Part shown: positions 41,591-51,480 of the stretch, piece after piece | Numbering within the stretch: the first letter of the stretch is position 1 | How the letters are laid out: every line of letters starts with the position of its first letter | Source: CAWGJF01 sp963822905 | GTDB taxonomy: Bacteria; Bacteroidota; Ignavibacteria; Ignavibacteriales; Ignavibacteriaceae | Assembly (NCBI GenBank): GCA_963822905.1 | Contig: CAWGJF010000003.1 | Location: forward strand, 310,001-374,000 | DNA length: 64,000 bases | Reading direction: 5' to 3' | The notes under the pieces: generated by a model | Seen by the model: only the letters and a program-made list of their open reading frames with translations | Database searches by the model: none | Told to the model about the DNA's origin: nothing | Made by a program: the position numbers and the translations under genes

Positions 41591-44173
41591 TTATTTTAGC
41601 AGTATCATCTTTCTGGATTGAATATTTCCATTTGATTCTAATCTGTAAACATAGCTGCCACTTGCAAGTCCTGCTCCATTAAATTCCACTTCATAACTTC
41701 CCGGTTGAAATTCTCTTTGAACCAATGTTTTTATTTCATTACCGAGCATATCAAAAATTTTAAGGGTAGTGATTCCGGCTCTAACAATTTCAAATCTGAT
41801 TTTAGTTGAGGGATTAAAAGGATTAGGAAAATTTTGTTCAAGTTGAAAATTTTTAACTATTGCTTGGTTATCGTTTGCAGAAGTAACGATTGTGCTCAAT
41901 AGTTTTCGTTCAAAAGCTCCATTGCCATGTGTCATTACCCGAAGAGTATTATTTACTCTGCAGATATTTAAATCCATTGCCTGCACAGAGTTTGGCAATC
42001 CATCATTAAAATCCTGCCAGCTGCTTCCTCCGGTGGTCGAGACAAAAACACCTAAGTCAGTTCCGATGTAAACATGATTTGAATTATTTGGGTCAACTAT
42101 AACTGATGGAGTTGGAATATCAGGCAAGTTATCACTAATATCCGTCCAACTTGTTCCACTGTTTGTTGATTTATAAACATGCGAAGTTCCAAAGCCATAA
42201 AATGTTAGATAAACAATGCTATCATTATTAGGGTCAACAGCAAGGTCAGCCGGAAACCTGTCAGGCAGACTTCCTGTAATATTTGTCCAGCTTGTTCCCC
42301 CGTTGTCTGTTCTGAATAAATGACCTCTGAAAGTTGAAAAGGGTGCGGTAGCAACATAGACTTTACTATTATTCTGGTAACTTATCTCCATAGCAATTGC
42401 AAAGTTTCCATCAAGAGTGTTGCCGCTGTTAGTTACTGCCCAGTTATTTCCGGCATTCGTCGATTTGTAAATCAGGTTTCTGCCTGCGTAAACTATAGTA
42501 CTGTTACCATAGGCTATTACAAATGGTGCAGCAAAAGCGGTTGGATTGCCTCCTCCTGGTGGAGTGATCGATTGAAAGTTATTTCCTCGGTTGGTTGATC
42601 TGAGAATATTTAGATTTTGCCATGAACCAAAAAGAGTATTATCATTTGAAGCATCAATCGCCGACCAGCTTCCATCACCGCCAATATTTCTAATCCACGC
42701 AAGCGAGCCATCATAAATTACGGTGCTGTTATCCTGCAATCCACCCATTGCAAAAAGTGAATCTGTCTGTGAACTTGAGGTTCCGTTATAAAATTGTGTT
42801 GTCTGATAACTTCCGTTACGGGATTCAAAAGTTTGTCCAAAATCTGTTGTACGGAAAACTCCACCGTCAGTTCCGAAATAAAAGGTATTCATATCTGTCG
42901 GATGTTGAATTACGACATGCACATCAGAATGAACGTAACCCGTTCCAGAGCCTTCATCCGGATTTCCAATTTCGGGTCTTCCAAGTGTGACGCCGCCAAG
43001 AGATTTTTTAGTTATTGTAGAACCGCCATTTGTTGAATTCCAAACTTCAATACCTATTACCATTAATCTATTTGGATTTGACTGATCAACAGCAACACCG
43101 TGTGAATACCAGCCCTGATGCTGTGAATAATCTGTTGTTGTTTGAACAGTCCAGGTTAGACCAGCATCAGTTGATTTACATAACCAACTTGCCCCTTCTC
43201 CAACTTCAAATCCATCGCCAATACTAGCGTATATTATATTCGGATCTGTTTTGTATATATCAAATTGGATTTTTCCTCTATAAGTAGTTGGCAAACCTGA
43301 AGTAATTTTATTCCAGTTATTTCCGTTATCGGAGGTTCGCCAAATACCATATTGCGGACTTTGAAAATCACCATTCCCTGTAAGCACAATACTAGTATCA
43401 ACCGGATCAATTACAAGATCCATTGCCATTACAGCATTGTTTACCTGCTGCCACGATATTCCTGAATCAAAAGATCGATAGGTTCCTTCAGTAGTTGCAG
43501 CCCAGATTGTATTTTTATTTAATGGATTGATTACAACATCCCAAACACCGTGTTGATCATTGTAAGACCAATCCAAACTCTTTGTCCAGGTTGCACCGCC
43601 ATCAGTTGTTTTTAGAATTCCAACTCCATAAGTTCCGCGGGTGTTTCTATATCCAGCCCCGGTACCTGCTGAATAGTAATTGTAAACTTCGCCGGTTCCG
43701 ATATAAATTGTATTGGAATCATCAGGTGCAATAGCAATAGAACTAACAGTAAGAACAGGAATATTGGTTGGAACATATTTCCACGCATAAACACCAATGC
43801 CTCCTGTATAGCTAACCCACAAACCACCACTTGCAGAACCAGCATAAATTGTGTTCGGGTTTTGAGGATTAAATGCCAGGGCAATTGTTCTTCCGCCAGT
43901 ATTATGCGGACCAATCATCGTCCATGGTGTAGGATCTGTTAAAGTATTTGATTTATCAAGTTTAATAGCCTCCTTATTTTCGTAAGCTGAAATGAATTTT
44001 CCTTCAGGTATTTCTTTACCGGGATAAGCTCTTACTTGTGCCCAAAAAGTAAGTGCATTGTATGCTTCCGATACTTTTTCTGTTTTCAGAGGCTTATTTA
44101 TAAAATTTTCAAAAGAATAATATCCTATAAGCATGCCAAAGAGAATATAAATTATTTGTAATCTGTTTTTCAT
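41591..44173 (-). CDS. Secreted BNR/sortilin-like repeat protein with type IX-style sorting tail
   Basis: 860 aa. The N-terminus has a hydrophobic signal (IIYILFGMLIGYYSF). Residues about 80-760 form a propeller made of VPS10/BNR-like units, each with S.DGG..W or S.NSG.SW and D..N.I.Y.GT (KTTDGGATWTKS, RTSDNGNNWNKI, KSTNSGTSWTDI, VDPNNSNHVYIGTDLGVFVS). The last 85 residues are the sorting domain: NFPNPFNPSTKIRFEI, then LKIFDMLGNEIKTLV, GSYEVEFNGAGLASGSYVYR and SRKMILLK. In Bacteroidota this tail directs export by the type IX system and cell-surface attachment. Homologues in other genomes are poorly characterised; surface adhesion or polymer binding is possible. Confidence 0.88.
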   Translation of the reverse strand: MKNRLQIIYILFGMLIGYYSFENFINKPLKTEKVSEAYNALTFWAQVRAYPGKEIPEGKFISAYENKEAIKLDKSNTLTDPTPWTMIGPHNTGGRTIALAFNPQNPNTIYAGSASGGLWVSYTGGIGVYAWKYVPTNIPVLTVSSIAIAPDDSNTIYIGTGEVYNYYSAGTGAGYRNTRGTYGVGILKTTDGGATWTKSLDWSYNDQHGVWDVVINPLNKNTIWAATTEGTYRSFDSGISWQQVNNAVMAMDLVIDPVDTSIVLTGNGDFQSPQYGIWRTSDNGNNWNKITSGLPTTYRGKIQFDIYKTDPNIIYASIGDGFEVGEGASWLCKSTDAGLTWTVQTTTDYSQHQGWYSHGVAVDQSNPNRLMVIGIEVWNSTNGGSTITKKSLGGVTLGRPEIGNPDEGSGTGYVHSDVHVVIQHPTDMNTFYFGTDGGVFRTTDFGQTFESRNGSYQTTQFYNGTSSSQTDSLFAMGGLQDNSTVIYDGSLAWIRNIGGDGSWSAIDASNDNTLFGSWQNLNILRSTNRGNNFQSITPPGGGNPTAFAAPFVIAYGNSTIVYAGRNLIYKSTNAGNNWAVTNSGNTLDGNFAIAMEISYQNNSKVYVATAPFSTFRGHLFRTDNGGTSWTNITGSLPDRFPADLAVDPNNDSIVYLTFYGFGTSHVYKSTNSGTSWTDISDNLPDIPTPSVIVDPNNSNHVYIGTDLGVFVSTTGGSSWQDFNDGLPNSVQAMDLNICRVNNTLRVMTHGNGAFERKLLSTIVTSANDNQAIVKNFQLEQNFPNPFNPSTKIRFEIVRAGITTLKIFDMLGNEIKTLVQREFQPGSYEVEFNGAGLASGSYVYRLESNGNIQSRKMILLK

Positions 44174-44366
44174 TTTTTATCCAATTAAAATCATTAATTA
44201 ATATTTAAAGAGAGAATAATAAGTTCGTTTAGTTCATTCAATACTAAAATACGACCAGTTATCATAAAATTACATATTTGAACGGACTAATTCCTTAAAA
44301 TTTAGGTGAGGGGAAGTAACTTTTTGAGTTATACCAAAGTCAAATAGAAAAACAATTGAGGTAATT

Positions 44367-45182
44367 ATGAAAAATTATACACAAAAACTGTATATAGTTT
44401 TGGCAGTTTTGTTATTCGCAAACCATTTAATTTTTTCGTCTGTTCTTAATTTTAATCATGACGATCTGAAACTTATTAAAGAAAAAACATTTCCGACATC
44501 TGAGGGAAAAACAGTTGTGGTGAAAGTTTCTGGTGGAGATGTGTTGCTAAGTTCCTGGGATAAAAATGAAGTATATATAAAAATTCTGGGTAATGAAAAT
44601 GCTGAAGAGAAACTGGAGTTTGAATTTAAAAACACTGATAATGGAGTCGAAATAATGAGTAAGAAAAAAGATTCCGGGATGAACTGGTTTCATAATATAA
44701 AATTAAAAGTTGAGGTAATGGTTCCGTCAAATTATAATTCAGATATTAACACATCTGGCGGTGATATTAGTTATACCGGGATTAGTGGAAGTGCTAAACT
44801 AAACACTTCAGGCGGTGATGTTGATGGAAAAGGATTTAACGGGATTCTTAATATTTCAACATCCGGGGGTGATATTGATCTGCAGGGAACAGACACTAAA
44901 ATAGATGCAAATACCTCCGGCGGAGATATATCTCTTAATTATAGAGGAACAAATATGGGAATAGATCTTTCGACATCTGGTGGAGACATTACAGTAAAAC
45001 TACCTGAAGATTTTAATGCTTCAATGGAACTTTCAACATCAGGCGGTGATGTTTCCTGCTCATACACAATGAGCAATGTTACCAAAATGTCTCACTCAAA
45101 GCTTATTGCTGATCTAAATGAAGGAGGGGAAAAATTATCTGCTCATACTTCCGGTGGTGATGTAGAAATTTTATCAAAATAA
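44367..45182 (+). CDS. DUF4097-like beta-helix protein with TSGGD repeats
   Basis: 271 aa with a signal peptide (YIVLAVLLFANHLIFSS). From about residue 55 the protein is made of short beta repeats, each carrying the motif TSGGD (seven copies: INTSGGDISY, LNTSGGDVDG, ISTSGGDIDL, ANTSGGDISL, LSTSGGDITV, LSTSGGDVSC, AHTSGGDVEI) plus one VSGGD. This arrangement is the DUF4097 family, predicted to be a beta-helix or lamina in the envelope. Spacing between copies is about 20-25 residues, so each copy is one rung. No catalytic residues are expected. It ends in a strong terminator. Confidence 0.88.
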   Translation: MKNYTQKLYIVLAVLLFANHLIFSSVLNFNHDDLKLIKEKTFPTSEGKTVVVKVSGGDVLLSSWDKNEVYIKILGNENAEEKLEFEFKNTDNGVEIMSKKKDSGMNWFHNIKLKVEVMVPSNYNSDINTSGGDISYTGISGSAKLNTSGGDVDGKGFNGILNISTSGGDIDLQGTDTKIDANTSGGDISLNYRGTNMGIDLSTSGGDITVKLPEDFNASMELSTSGGDVSCSYTMSNVTKMSHSKLIADLNEGGEKLSAHTSGGDVEILSK

Positions 45183-45183
45183 A

Positions 45184-45210
45184 AAAGGCGAGTTTAACTC
45201 GCCTTTAATT
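45184..45210. terminator. Bidirectional intrinsic terminator
   Basis: An 11-bp stem AAAGGCGAGTT / AACTCGCCTTT around one base (45184-45206), with A runs on the left and T on the right, lies between the DUF4097 gene and the convergent trxA. On the minus strand it is followed by six T. Both genes can use it. Confidence 0.93.
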
Positions 45211-45225
45211 ACTAACCGGTTACTG

Positions 45226-45561
45226 TTAATTAACCGTTGCAATATACGGTTGGATTTTATCCTCAAGATGTTTCTTGGGCACAGCACCGATTACAGCATC
45301 AACAACCTGTCCGTCTTTAAATATTCCGAGTGTTGGAATACTTCTAATTCCATATTTAATTGCAACTGCCTGGTTTTCGTCAGTATTTAGTTTTACTACT
45401 TTTAATTTTCCCTCGTACTCAGTAGCTAATTCTTCAACAACAGGTGCGATCATTTTGCAAGGTCCGCACCATGGTGCCCAGAAATCCACGAGTACAGGAG
45501 TTTCCGATTTCAATACTTCCTGATCAAAATTAAAATCAGTTCCTTCGATTATATTTTTCAT
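45226..45561 (-). CDS. trxA: Thioredoxin
   Basis: 111 aa, standard thioredoxin length. The redox centre is FWAPWCGPCKM (Cys at 32 and 35), with the usual cis-proline region GIRSIPTLGIFKDGQ and the VVKLNTDENQ segment. Cytosolic disulfide reductase that works with thioredoxin reductase, which is not in the window. Single gene. Upstream space of 120 nt separates it from the amidase on the same strand. Confidence 0.96.
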   Translation of the reverse strand: MKNIIEGTDFNFDQEVLKSETPVLVDFWAPWCGPCKMIAPVVEELATEYEGKLKVVKLNTDENQAVAIKYGIRSIPTLGIFKDGQVVDAVIGAVPKKHLEDKIQPYIATVN

Positions 45562-45681
45562 TGTTTCTTTTGTATTGTGAATGAAAATTACAACTGGTAA
45601 GATGTAGGTTGTTTATGAAGGATTCAAGTTTTGGATGACATCAATCACACCGAAAAAGTGTAATATTGAACAAAAGAAGGG

Positions 45682-47238
45682 CTAAAGTTCTGCTTTCATC
45701 TCTTTTTCGTAGAAACTACGGTATGTCTTTATACCATTAAATATTGATTGCGCCATTTGTTGTTGCCCTTTTTTGTTCTTTAAAAAAGCAGCATCATTTT
45801 TATTTGAGATAAAACCAGTTTCAATTAAAACACTGGGCATTGATGCCCCGACCAAAACATAAAAACCAGCCTGTTTTACTCCTCGTGATGAAAGCTTAAG
45901 GTTTTCTGAAAAATCTTTGTGCAGCAATTCGGCAAACTTTTCGGAATACTTCATATAAGAAGAATGAGCCATGCTCACAAGAATAAAATTCTCATCAGTC
46001 AGCTTTTCATAACGGTTAGGGTTTTCCTCGTAATTAATAACACTGTTTTCTCTTTCTGCTATTTCAATTGCTTCTTCAGTTCTTCCGGGTCTTAATAAAT
46101 AAACTTCGGTACCATTACTCTTGGTTGGTTTTTCTTTTGTTGAGTTGCAGTGTATTGAAATAAAAAGATTACCATTATTCTCGTTTGCAATTTTTCCACG
46201 TTTGTATAAATCAATAAACGTATCTGTTTTTCTTGTATATATTATCTTTACATCTTTCATTTCTTTTTCAATCAGTTTGCCAAGCTCAAGTGCAATTGCA
46301 AGATTAACATCTTTCTCTTTCAGATTTCCAATTCCGATTGCGCCCGGATCTTTGCCACCATGTCCTGCATCAATGACAATAACATCAAACTTCCATTTAT
46401 CTTTATATTTCTCCGTGCTTTCATTATTTGTAAAAATTTTGTTGTGGATTGTAATAAGAATATCGTTACTATTCTGTACATTCATTACTTCATTAGTAGA
46501 ATAATCTTCTCCGACTTTAAATTTAAATTCAGTATCAGGTCCGATGTTTTTAGTTTCTATTTTCTGAATTAGTCCGTTTAAGTTTTCTTTTGTTGTTTTG
46601 AACGGATCAGCATTTACCTTTCTGAAAATGATTGAGAGAATTCCATCTTTAAAGGAACTGTAATATGATGGAATTATTTTATTGGATTGTACGCGTATTA
46701 AAGTACCGTTTGCTTTTTCCGTAATTGTGATTCCATTAATGTCGAATCCCGTTCCTGTTGGAACATCTGGATTATCATACATCCATTTATTATCTGAAGG
46801 AGCTGTAATTCCTTCGCCGATCAGAAGTTTGTTCGGCTTTTCAAACTTTAATTTTTTCCCAAAAACTACCTGAAGAGGTTCAAGACTGTAAAGAACCGGG
46901 ATGAAAATTTTTTCATCTATGTAAAAAGACGATGTTGGTATCTGGTATATTCTTGAAATTCCGGTAGAACGAGGAGTAACTATTAAATAGGGATTTTTTA
47001 TTGAAGCTTTGAAAAGATAATTGGCAAACTTTAGTTCAATTTTTCCGTTGCTTTTGTTGTAGTAAGAATTAATTGAAAGAGCTTCAGCAAAATCATTTAA
47101 GGAAAAATATACAGTGCCTTCCCTGATATAAGCAGGAACATATTTTGTCCCTTTCTCTGTAACAACGGCAACATTGTTCTGGGAAATGAGAGGAATTGAA
47201 AGAAGGAACAATAATAAAATTGTAAATCGAATTATCAT
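45682..47238 (-). CDS. N-acetylmuramoyl-L-alanine amidase (Amidase_3) with N-terminal domain
   Basis: 518 aa with a signal peptide (IIRFTILLLFLLSIPLIS). Residues about 20-130 resemble a copper-amine-oxidase-N-type domain (GTVYFSLNDFAEALSINSYY, FYIDEKIFIPV), and about 160-260 an AMIN-like beta region. The catalytic domain starts near residue 288: VIDAGHGGKDPGAIG supplies the first zinc His, NLKEKDVNLAIALELG the Glu, LFISIHCNS the second His, and VLIETGFISN the catalytic Glu. These enzymes cut the amide bond between MurNAc and the peptide stem in cell-wall turnover and cell separation. The ICMT-family gene is 14 nt upstream. Confidence 0.9.
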   Translation of the reverse strand: MIIRFTILLLFLLSIPLISQNNVAVVTEKGTKYVPAYIREGTVYFSLNDFAEALSINSYYNKSNGKIELKFANYLFKASIKNPYLIVTPRSTGISRIYQIPTSSFYIDEKIFIPVLYSLEPLQVVFGKKLKFEKPNKLLIGEGITAPSDNKWMYDNPDVPTGTGFDINGITITEKANGTLIRVQSNKIIPSYYSSFKDGILSIIFRKVNADPFKTTKENLNGLIQKIETKNIGPDTEFKFKVGEDYSTNEVMNVQNSNDILITIHNKIFTNNESTEKYKDKWKFDVIVIDAGHGGKDPGAIGIGNLKEKDVNLAIALELGKLIEKEMKDVKIIYTRKTDTFIDLYKRGKIANENNGNLFISIHCNSTKEKPTKSNGTEVYLLRPGRTEEAIEIAERENSVINYEENPNRYEKLTDENFILVSMAHSSYMKYSEKFAELLHKDFSENLKLSSRGVKQAGFYVLVGASMPSVLIETGFISNKNDAAFLKNKKGQQQMAQSIFNGIKTYRSFYEKEMKAEL

Positions 47239-47252
47239 CTAATCAAGGAATG

Positions 47253-47831
47253 TTAACCAATAAAAGGAATAATAAACCCGGTTCTCTTTTTATAATCACT
47301 AAAGCTGTTTCCAAAATACTTCTCCATCATTTTTTCTTCTACGATTGCACGCATAATAATAAAAGGAATTTCAACAATTGTTAAGGCAAAAACAAGATAA
47401 CCAAGTGTAGCTGCTGATGCTCCAAGATCAAGAAGAATCTGGCAGAGATATTGGGGATGCCTGATTAGTTTAAATGGACCTTTTGTCACCAATTGGTGAT
47501 CTTTTTTTATCATAATATCCTGAGAATAATTTTCCCCGAGAGTCCTGAAAGCCCAGATTTGAAACCATGAAAAAGTCAGGTAAATAATAAGTCCTGTATA
47601 TCGAACAGGATTTAGTTTTTCAACATATTCCAGAGTCCCAATTTGGAAAGTAGCAATGATTAAAGTAATAATAGTTAATGCTGAAAGAATTAGCGGCAAT
47701 TTCTGCAGGTAAGTTTTTGGTTTATCTTTCGCAACCATCACTTTGGATTTTAACCCGCGCTGTGCTCCAGAAACATTCGCACCGAAAGTTGCAACTATAT
47801 TTAAAAGGATAATAATATTTATTGGGTCCAT
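47253..47831 (-). CDS. Isoprenylcysteine carboxyl methyltransferase family protein
   Basis: 192 aa inner-membrane protein with about five hydrophobic segments. The diagnostic C-terminal part is present: KKDHQLVTKGPFKLIRHPQY, the pattern that binds SAM in the ICMT/phospholipid methyltransferase group, and a late EEKMMEKYFGNSFSDYKKRT, then GFIIPFI. Such bacterial proteins often have unknown substrates; a protein or lipid methyltransferase is possible. It is transcribed with, and 14 nt ahead of, the amidase. Confidence 0.85.
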   Translation of the reverse strand: MDPINIIILLNIVATFGANVSGAQRGLKSKVMVAKDKPKTYLQKLPLILSALTIITLIIATFQIGTLEYVEKLNPVRYTGLIIYLTFSWFQIWAFRTLGENYSQDIMIKKDHQLVTKGPFKLIRHPQYLCQILLDLGASAATLGYLVFALTIVEIPFIIMRAIVEEKMMEKYFGNSFSDYKKRTGFIIPFIG

Positions 47832-47878
47832 ATTCTTTTGGGTTCTTATGTTATAAAGTGAAATAGAAATAATAAAGT

Positions 47879-48094
47879 TTACTCAATATTTTTTCCGTGA
47901 CGTTTCATTATATCAGTCCATTCTTCCATATTAAGCTGTTCTGATTCTTCAATTAGCATTATAGGAATATCGTCTTCGATTCTATAACGCCGACGGGTTT
48001 TTTTATCAGTTGAAACAAGTGTTTCTCCGTCAAGAACAAGGTCGGCCTTTGTTTCAGGGCAGCAGAGTATGTCTAATAAATCTTTGCTGATCAT
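47879..48094 (-). CDS. Trm112-family small protein
   Basis: 71 aa, ribosome-binding site AAAGGA upstream on its strand. The sequence starts MISKDLLDILCCPETKADLV and continues with the basic KKTRRRYRIEDDIPIMLIEE, typical of the Trm112/YcaR (UPF0434) group. Members activate methyltransferases in eukaryotes and archaea; in bacteria the role is not settled. Position next to an ICMT-type gene 47 nt downstream suggests possible cotranscription, but that may be coincidence. Confidence 0.88.
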   Translation of the reverse strand: MISKDLLDILCCPETKADLVLDGETLVSTDKKTRRRYRIEDDIPIMLIEESEQLNMEEWTDIMKRHGKNIE

Positions 48095-48215
48095 TTAATT
48101 TATCCTTTAAATCAGAAAAATAATTTCAAGTAACAATATAACAATTAAACAAATTTATTTACTCTCTTTTTTTATCATAAAACCCGGCACCAGTTAATTT
48201 TATAAGCGTTGCATT

Positions 48216-48229
48216 ACTGTTATAACAGT
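48216..48229. promoter_or_regulatory. 14-bp perfect palindrome upstream of the sensor kinase
   Basis: ACTGTTATAACAGT, a perfect inverted repeat, lies 63 nt before the TTG start of the sensor kinase at 48293. A dimeric regulator binding site, for example for the LuxR-type regulator of the same pair, is a reasonable guess. No matching second copy was noticed in the window. Confidence 0.35.
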
Positions 48230-48292
48230 TTTACATTTTAGTACCACCAATTTAGATTTATTTACTCAGCACAAAAAACTTACTTTAAATAA

Positions 48293-51200
48293 TTGATAAA
48301 AATTATAAATCAAATCAGCTTAAAACTTGGGTTTAGTTTTATACTAATTTTGGTTTCAGCAGTTTCTCTTTTTGCTCAGAAAAAAGAAATTCAGTTCGAA
48401 CACATTTCAACAAATGATGGACTTTCCCACTCAACAGTTTATTGTATAATGCAGGACAGTTATGGGTTTATGTGGTTTGGAACGCAGAACGGATTAAACA
48501 AGTATGATGGATATAATTTTACTGTCTATAAAAACATTCCTTTTGATTCTCTTTCCCTTTCAGATAACTGGGTGCAGTCTCTACTCGAAGCAAAAGACAG
48601 GACTATCTGGGTTGGTACACACAGCGGCGGCATTTTTGAATTTGACAGAGACAAGAAAATTTTTATTAATCACAGGAATGAACCAGGTAATTCTAATTCA
48701 CTAATCAATGACCGAATCTGGGATTTGTTAGAAGACAATAAAGGAAATATCTGGATTGGAACATCTGCAGGACTTGATAAATATGATGTTAAAAATAAAA
48801 AATTCACTCATTTTCTAAGTGATGAAATAACCTCTCTCATAAATAATGCTGTGAATTCAATTCACCAGGATAAAAACGGAATGCTCTGGCTTGCAACCTG
48901 GGGAGCTGGTCTTATCAAGTTTGACCCATCCAGCGGTAAAATAATAAGGACATATACTTTTGAAAATCACCCTAAAAAATTAAGATATGTTTCAAATAAA
49001 ATTAAAGTCGTTTTTGAAGACAGAGAAGGAGTTTTCTGGCTGGCAACCAGTGGTGATGGTTTAATCAGGTTTAACCCGGGTACCGGCAAATACAAATATT
49101 TTGTAAATGATCCTGACAATAAATATTCAATTGATTATGATTATGTCTTATCTATAATAGAAGATGAACATGGTAACCTTTGGCTTGGCACTCATGATGG
49201 AGGGTTGAACGAGTTTAATAAAAGTGAAAATAAGTTCTATCATTTTTTGTATAATCCATTGGATCCTTATAGCCTGAGTAATGATTGGGTCCCCGCTCTA
49301 TGTGAAGATCGTTCCGGAATAATATGGCTTGGAACTGATAAAGGTGTAGATAAATTTCAACCGGGCAGCCAGGTATTTAAAACTTTAAGACACATTGAAA
49401 ACTTTCCAAACAGTCTTTCTTCTGATGATGTGCATTCGGTTCTTGAGGACTCGGATGGAATAATCTGGATAGGAACATGGAATGGTGGTTTAAATCGTTA
49501 TAATCCATCTACTAAAAACTATAAAACATATTATAATACAGCTGAAAAAAATAGTTTGCCCAATGATATCGTTCTTTGCATGATGGAAGACAGCGATAAA
49601 CAACTTTGGTTTGGAACATACAATGGTCTGGCAAGGTACGACAGGAAAAATCAAGACTTTAAAATTTATAAAAGCACAAAAGGTGACAGCACTACATTAA
49701 GTTTTAATGATGTCAGTACATTGTGTGAAGATAGTTCGGGTTATCTTTGGGTTGGAACCTGGGGAGGTGGTTTAAACCGGATGGATAGAAAAACGGGGAT
49801 ATTTAAACAATATCTTTCGAACCCGGACCACTCAAATGGTTTAAATGATCAAATTATAACATGTCTGTTTGTCTCAAAGAACGGAACAATGTACATTGGA
49901 ACCGCCGCAGGAGGTTTGCATATCTATCTTAGAAATTTTGATAAATTTTTTAGTTTCAAATTCGATCCGGCAGATACTGGTTCAATAAGCAGCAACAGCA
50001 TTAACTGTATTACCGAAGATCAGGAAGGAATGATCTGGATAGGAACAGCGGGGGGCGGTTTAAACAAATTCAATCCTTTAACAAAAAAGTTCGATTATAT
50101 ATCGGATAAAGATGGTTTAGCTGATAATGCTATTACTGCAATTCTTATTGATGACAGGAATAATTTCTGGCTAAGCACTTCTAAAGGTTTAACCTGCTAC
50201 AATCCAAATAACCTGCAAATTATAAATTACGATTATACAGATGGAATAGGGAACACACAATTCGTAAATGCAGCTAGCAAAGGCAGTGATGGGAAATTAA
50301 TGTTCGGCGGTAAAAATGGTGTTACATTTTTTTATCCTTCAATTTCAAATGAACCGGATTTTAATCCTTCCCTGGTTGTTCTTGGTTTCAATATTTTTGA
50401 TCAGCCGTTGAAATTGGGTAAAGATGTCTCAAGCGTTAATTATGTTGAACTAAATTATACTGATAATACTTTCTCAATTGATTTTGCAGCATTAAGTGCT
50501 TCGCGTCCTGATAAAATTCGTTATGCTTACAGACTTAAAGGCTTAGATAATAACTGGGTTATATCAGATAAGAGAAGAACTGCATACTATACAAACCTTG
50601 ACCCGGGAACTTATACTTTTCATATTAAAGCCTCACTGGATGGGAAAAACTGGATTGAAAAAAAAGATAGTCTAACGGTTTATATCATTCCACCTTTCTG
50701 GCAAAGATGGTGGTTCATTATTTTGAGTGTGCTATTATTCGGTCTTATTGTATATTCGATTTATCAGTACCGGGTTAACAGTTTGTTAAAAATAGAAAGA
50801 CTTCGTACCAGAATTGCGTCTGATCTTCATGACGAACTTGCTTCTAATCTTAGCAGCATAGCAATGTTCGGAAATATTATTCAACAGGAAAACCAGGAAA
50901 AGAAAAGTCCTCCCCATGAACTTCTTGACAGAATAATTAATCTTTCACAGGAATCAGTTGTTTCTATCCGGGAAATAATTTGGGCTATAAATCCCAAAGT
51001 GGAAACGATTCAAAACCTTCTAATTAAAATTCGTGATTCAATTGTTGTTAGCTGCAGGGCAAAAAATATAAAGCTTGAATTCGATATTCCTGATGAACAA
51101 ATACTTTCAACTGAAAACCTGTCTCCTGAAATAAGAAGAGATTTATGGATGTTATTGAAAGAAGTTTTGATGAATTCGATTAAACATTCCTGCTGCACTG

Positions 51201-51403
51201 AGCTAAAGTTAATTGCTTTGTATGACGGACATCTGATGCGAATTGTAATTAAAGATAACGGTAAAGGATTTAATAAAGATGAAAAATATTCCGGTCACGG
51301 ACTTGTTAACATAAAACGGCGGGCAGCAAGTTTGAAAGCTGATTTGGAAATTAGTTCTGAAAAGAACGAAGGGACAACGGTTGTTTTATCATTTAAAGTT
51401 TAA
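48293..51403 (+). CDS. Reg_prop / Y_Y_Y sensor histidine kinase
   Basis: 1036 aa from a TTG start. A signal segment (LGFSFILILVSAVSLFAQ) leads to a long periplasmic sensor made of about 14 Reg_prop repeats (about 30-680), each like EDSYGFMWFGTQNGLNKYD, EDNKGNIWIGTSAGLDKYD and EDQEGMIWIGTAGGGLNKFN. Then comes a Y_Y_Y domain (about 690-800, including YAYRLKGLDNNWV and YTNLDPGTYTFHIKA), one transmembrane helix (about 803-823), a HisKA_3 dimerisation segment with the phospho-acceptor His about 846 in SDLHDELASNLSS, and an ATP-binding domain (DNGKGFN, GHGLVNIKRRA). It belongs to the large Bacteroidota kinases that sense extracellular polymers or other cues. The partner regulator is 77 nt downstream. 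Confidence 0.93.
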   Translation: MIKIINQISLKLGFSFILILVSAVSLFAQKKEIQFEHISTNDGLSHSTVYCIMQDSYGFMWFGTQNGLNKYDGYNFTVYKNIPFDSLSLSDNWVQSLLEAKDRTIWVGTHSGGIFEFDRDKKIFINHRNEPGNSNSLINDRIWDLLEDNKGNIWIGTSAGLDKYDVKNKKFTHFLSDEITSLINNAVNSIHQDKNGMLWLATWGAGLIKFDPSSGKIIRTYTFENHPKKLRYVSNKIKVVFEDREGVFWLATSGDGLIRFNPGTGKYKYFVNDPDNKYSIDYDYVLSIIEDEHGNLWLGTHDGGLNEFNKSENKFYHFLYNPLDPYSLSNDWVPALCEDRSGIIWLGTDKGVDKFQPGSQVFKTLRHIENFPNSLSSDDVHSVLEDSDGIIWIGTWNGGLNRYNPSTKNYKTYYNTAEKNSLPNDIVLCMMEDSDKQLWFGTYNGLARYDRKNQDFKIYKSTKGDSTTLSFNDVSTLCEDSSGYLWVGTWGGGLNRMDRKTGIFKQYLSNPDHSNGLNDQIITCLFVSKNGTMYIGTAAGGLHIYLRNFDKFFSFKFDPADTGSISSNSINCITEDQEGMIWIGTAGGGLNKFNPLTKKFDYISDKDGLADNAITAILIDDRNNFWLSTSKGLTCYNPNNLQIINYDYTDGIGNTQFVNAASKGSDGKLMFGGKNGVTFFYPSISNEPDFNPSLVVLGFNIFDQPLKLGKDVSSVNYVELNYTDNTFSIDFAALSASRPDKIRYAYRLKGLDNNWVISDKRRTAYYTNLDPGTYTFHIKASLDGKNWIEKKDSLTVYIIPPFWQRWWFIILSVLLFGLIVYSIYQYRVNSLLKIERLRTRIASDLHDELASNLSSIAMFGNIIQQENQEKKSPPHELLDRIINLSQESVVSIREIIWAINPKVETIQNLLIKIRDSIVVSCRAKNIKLEFDIPDEQILSTENLSPEIRRDLWMLLKEVLMNSIKHSCCTELKLIALYDGHLMRIVIKDNGKGFNKDEKYSGHGLVNIKRRAASLKADLEISSEKNEGTTVVLSFKV

Positions 51404-51480
51404 AATAGTTCATTTGAACTATAGATTATAAAAACATCATTTCTGAAATTGTTATCCCTTTTATTAGTAAGATTGGTTTA

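Noticed and set aside
48216..48229. Reading the palindrome as a terminator of an upstream gene
   Set aside because: The upstream gene (Trm112-like) is transcribed away from it and no T run follows.
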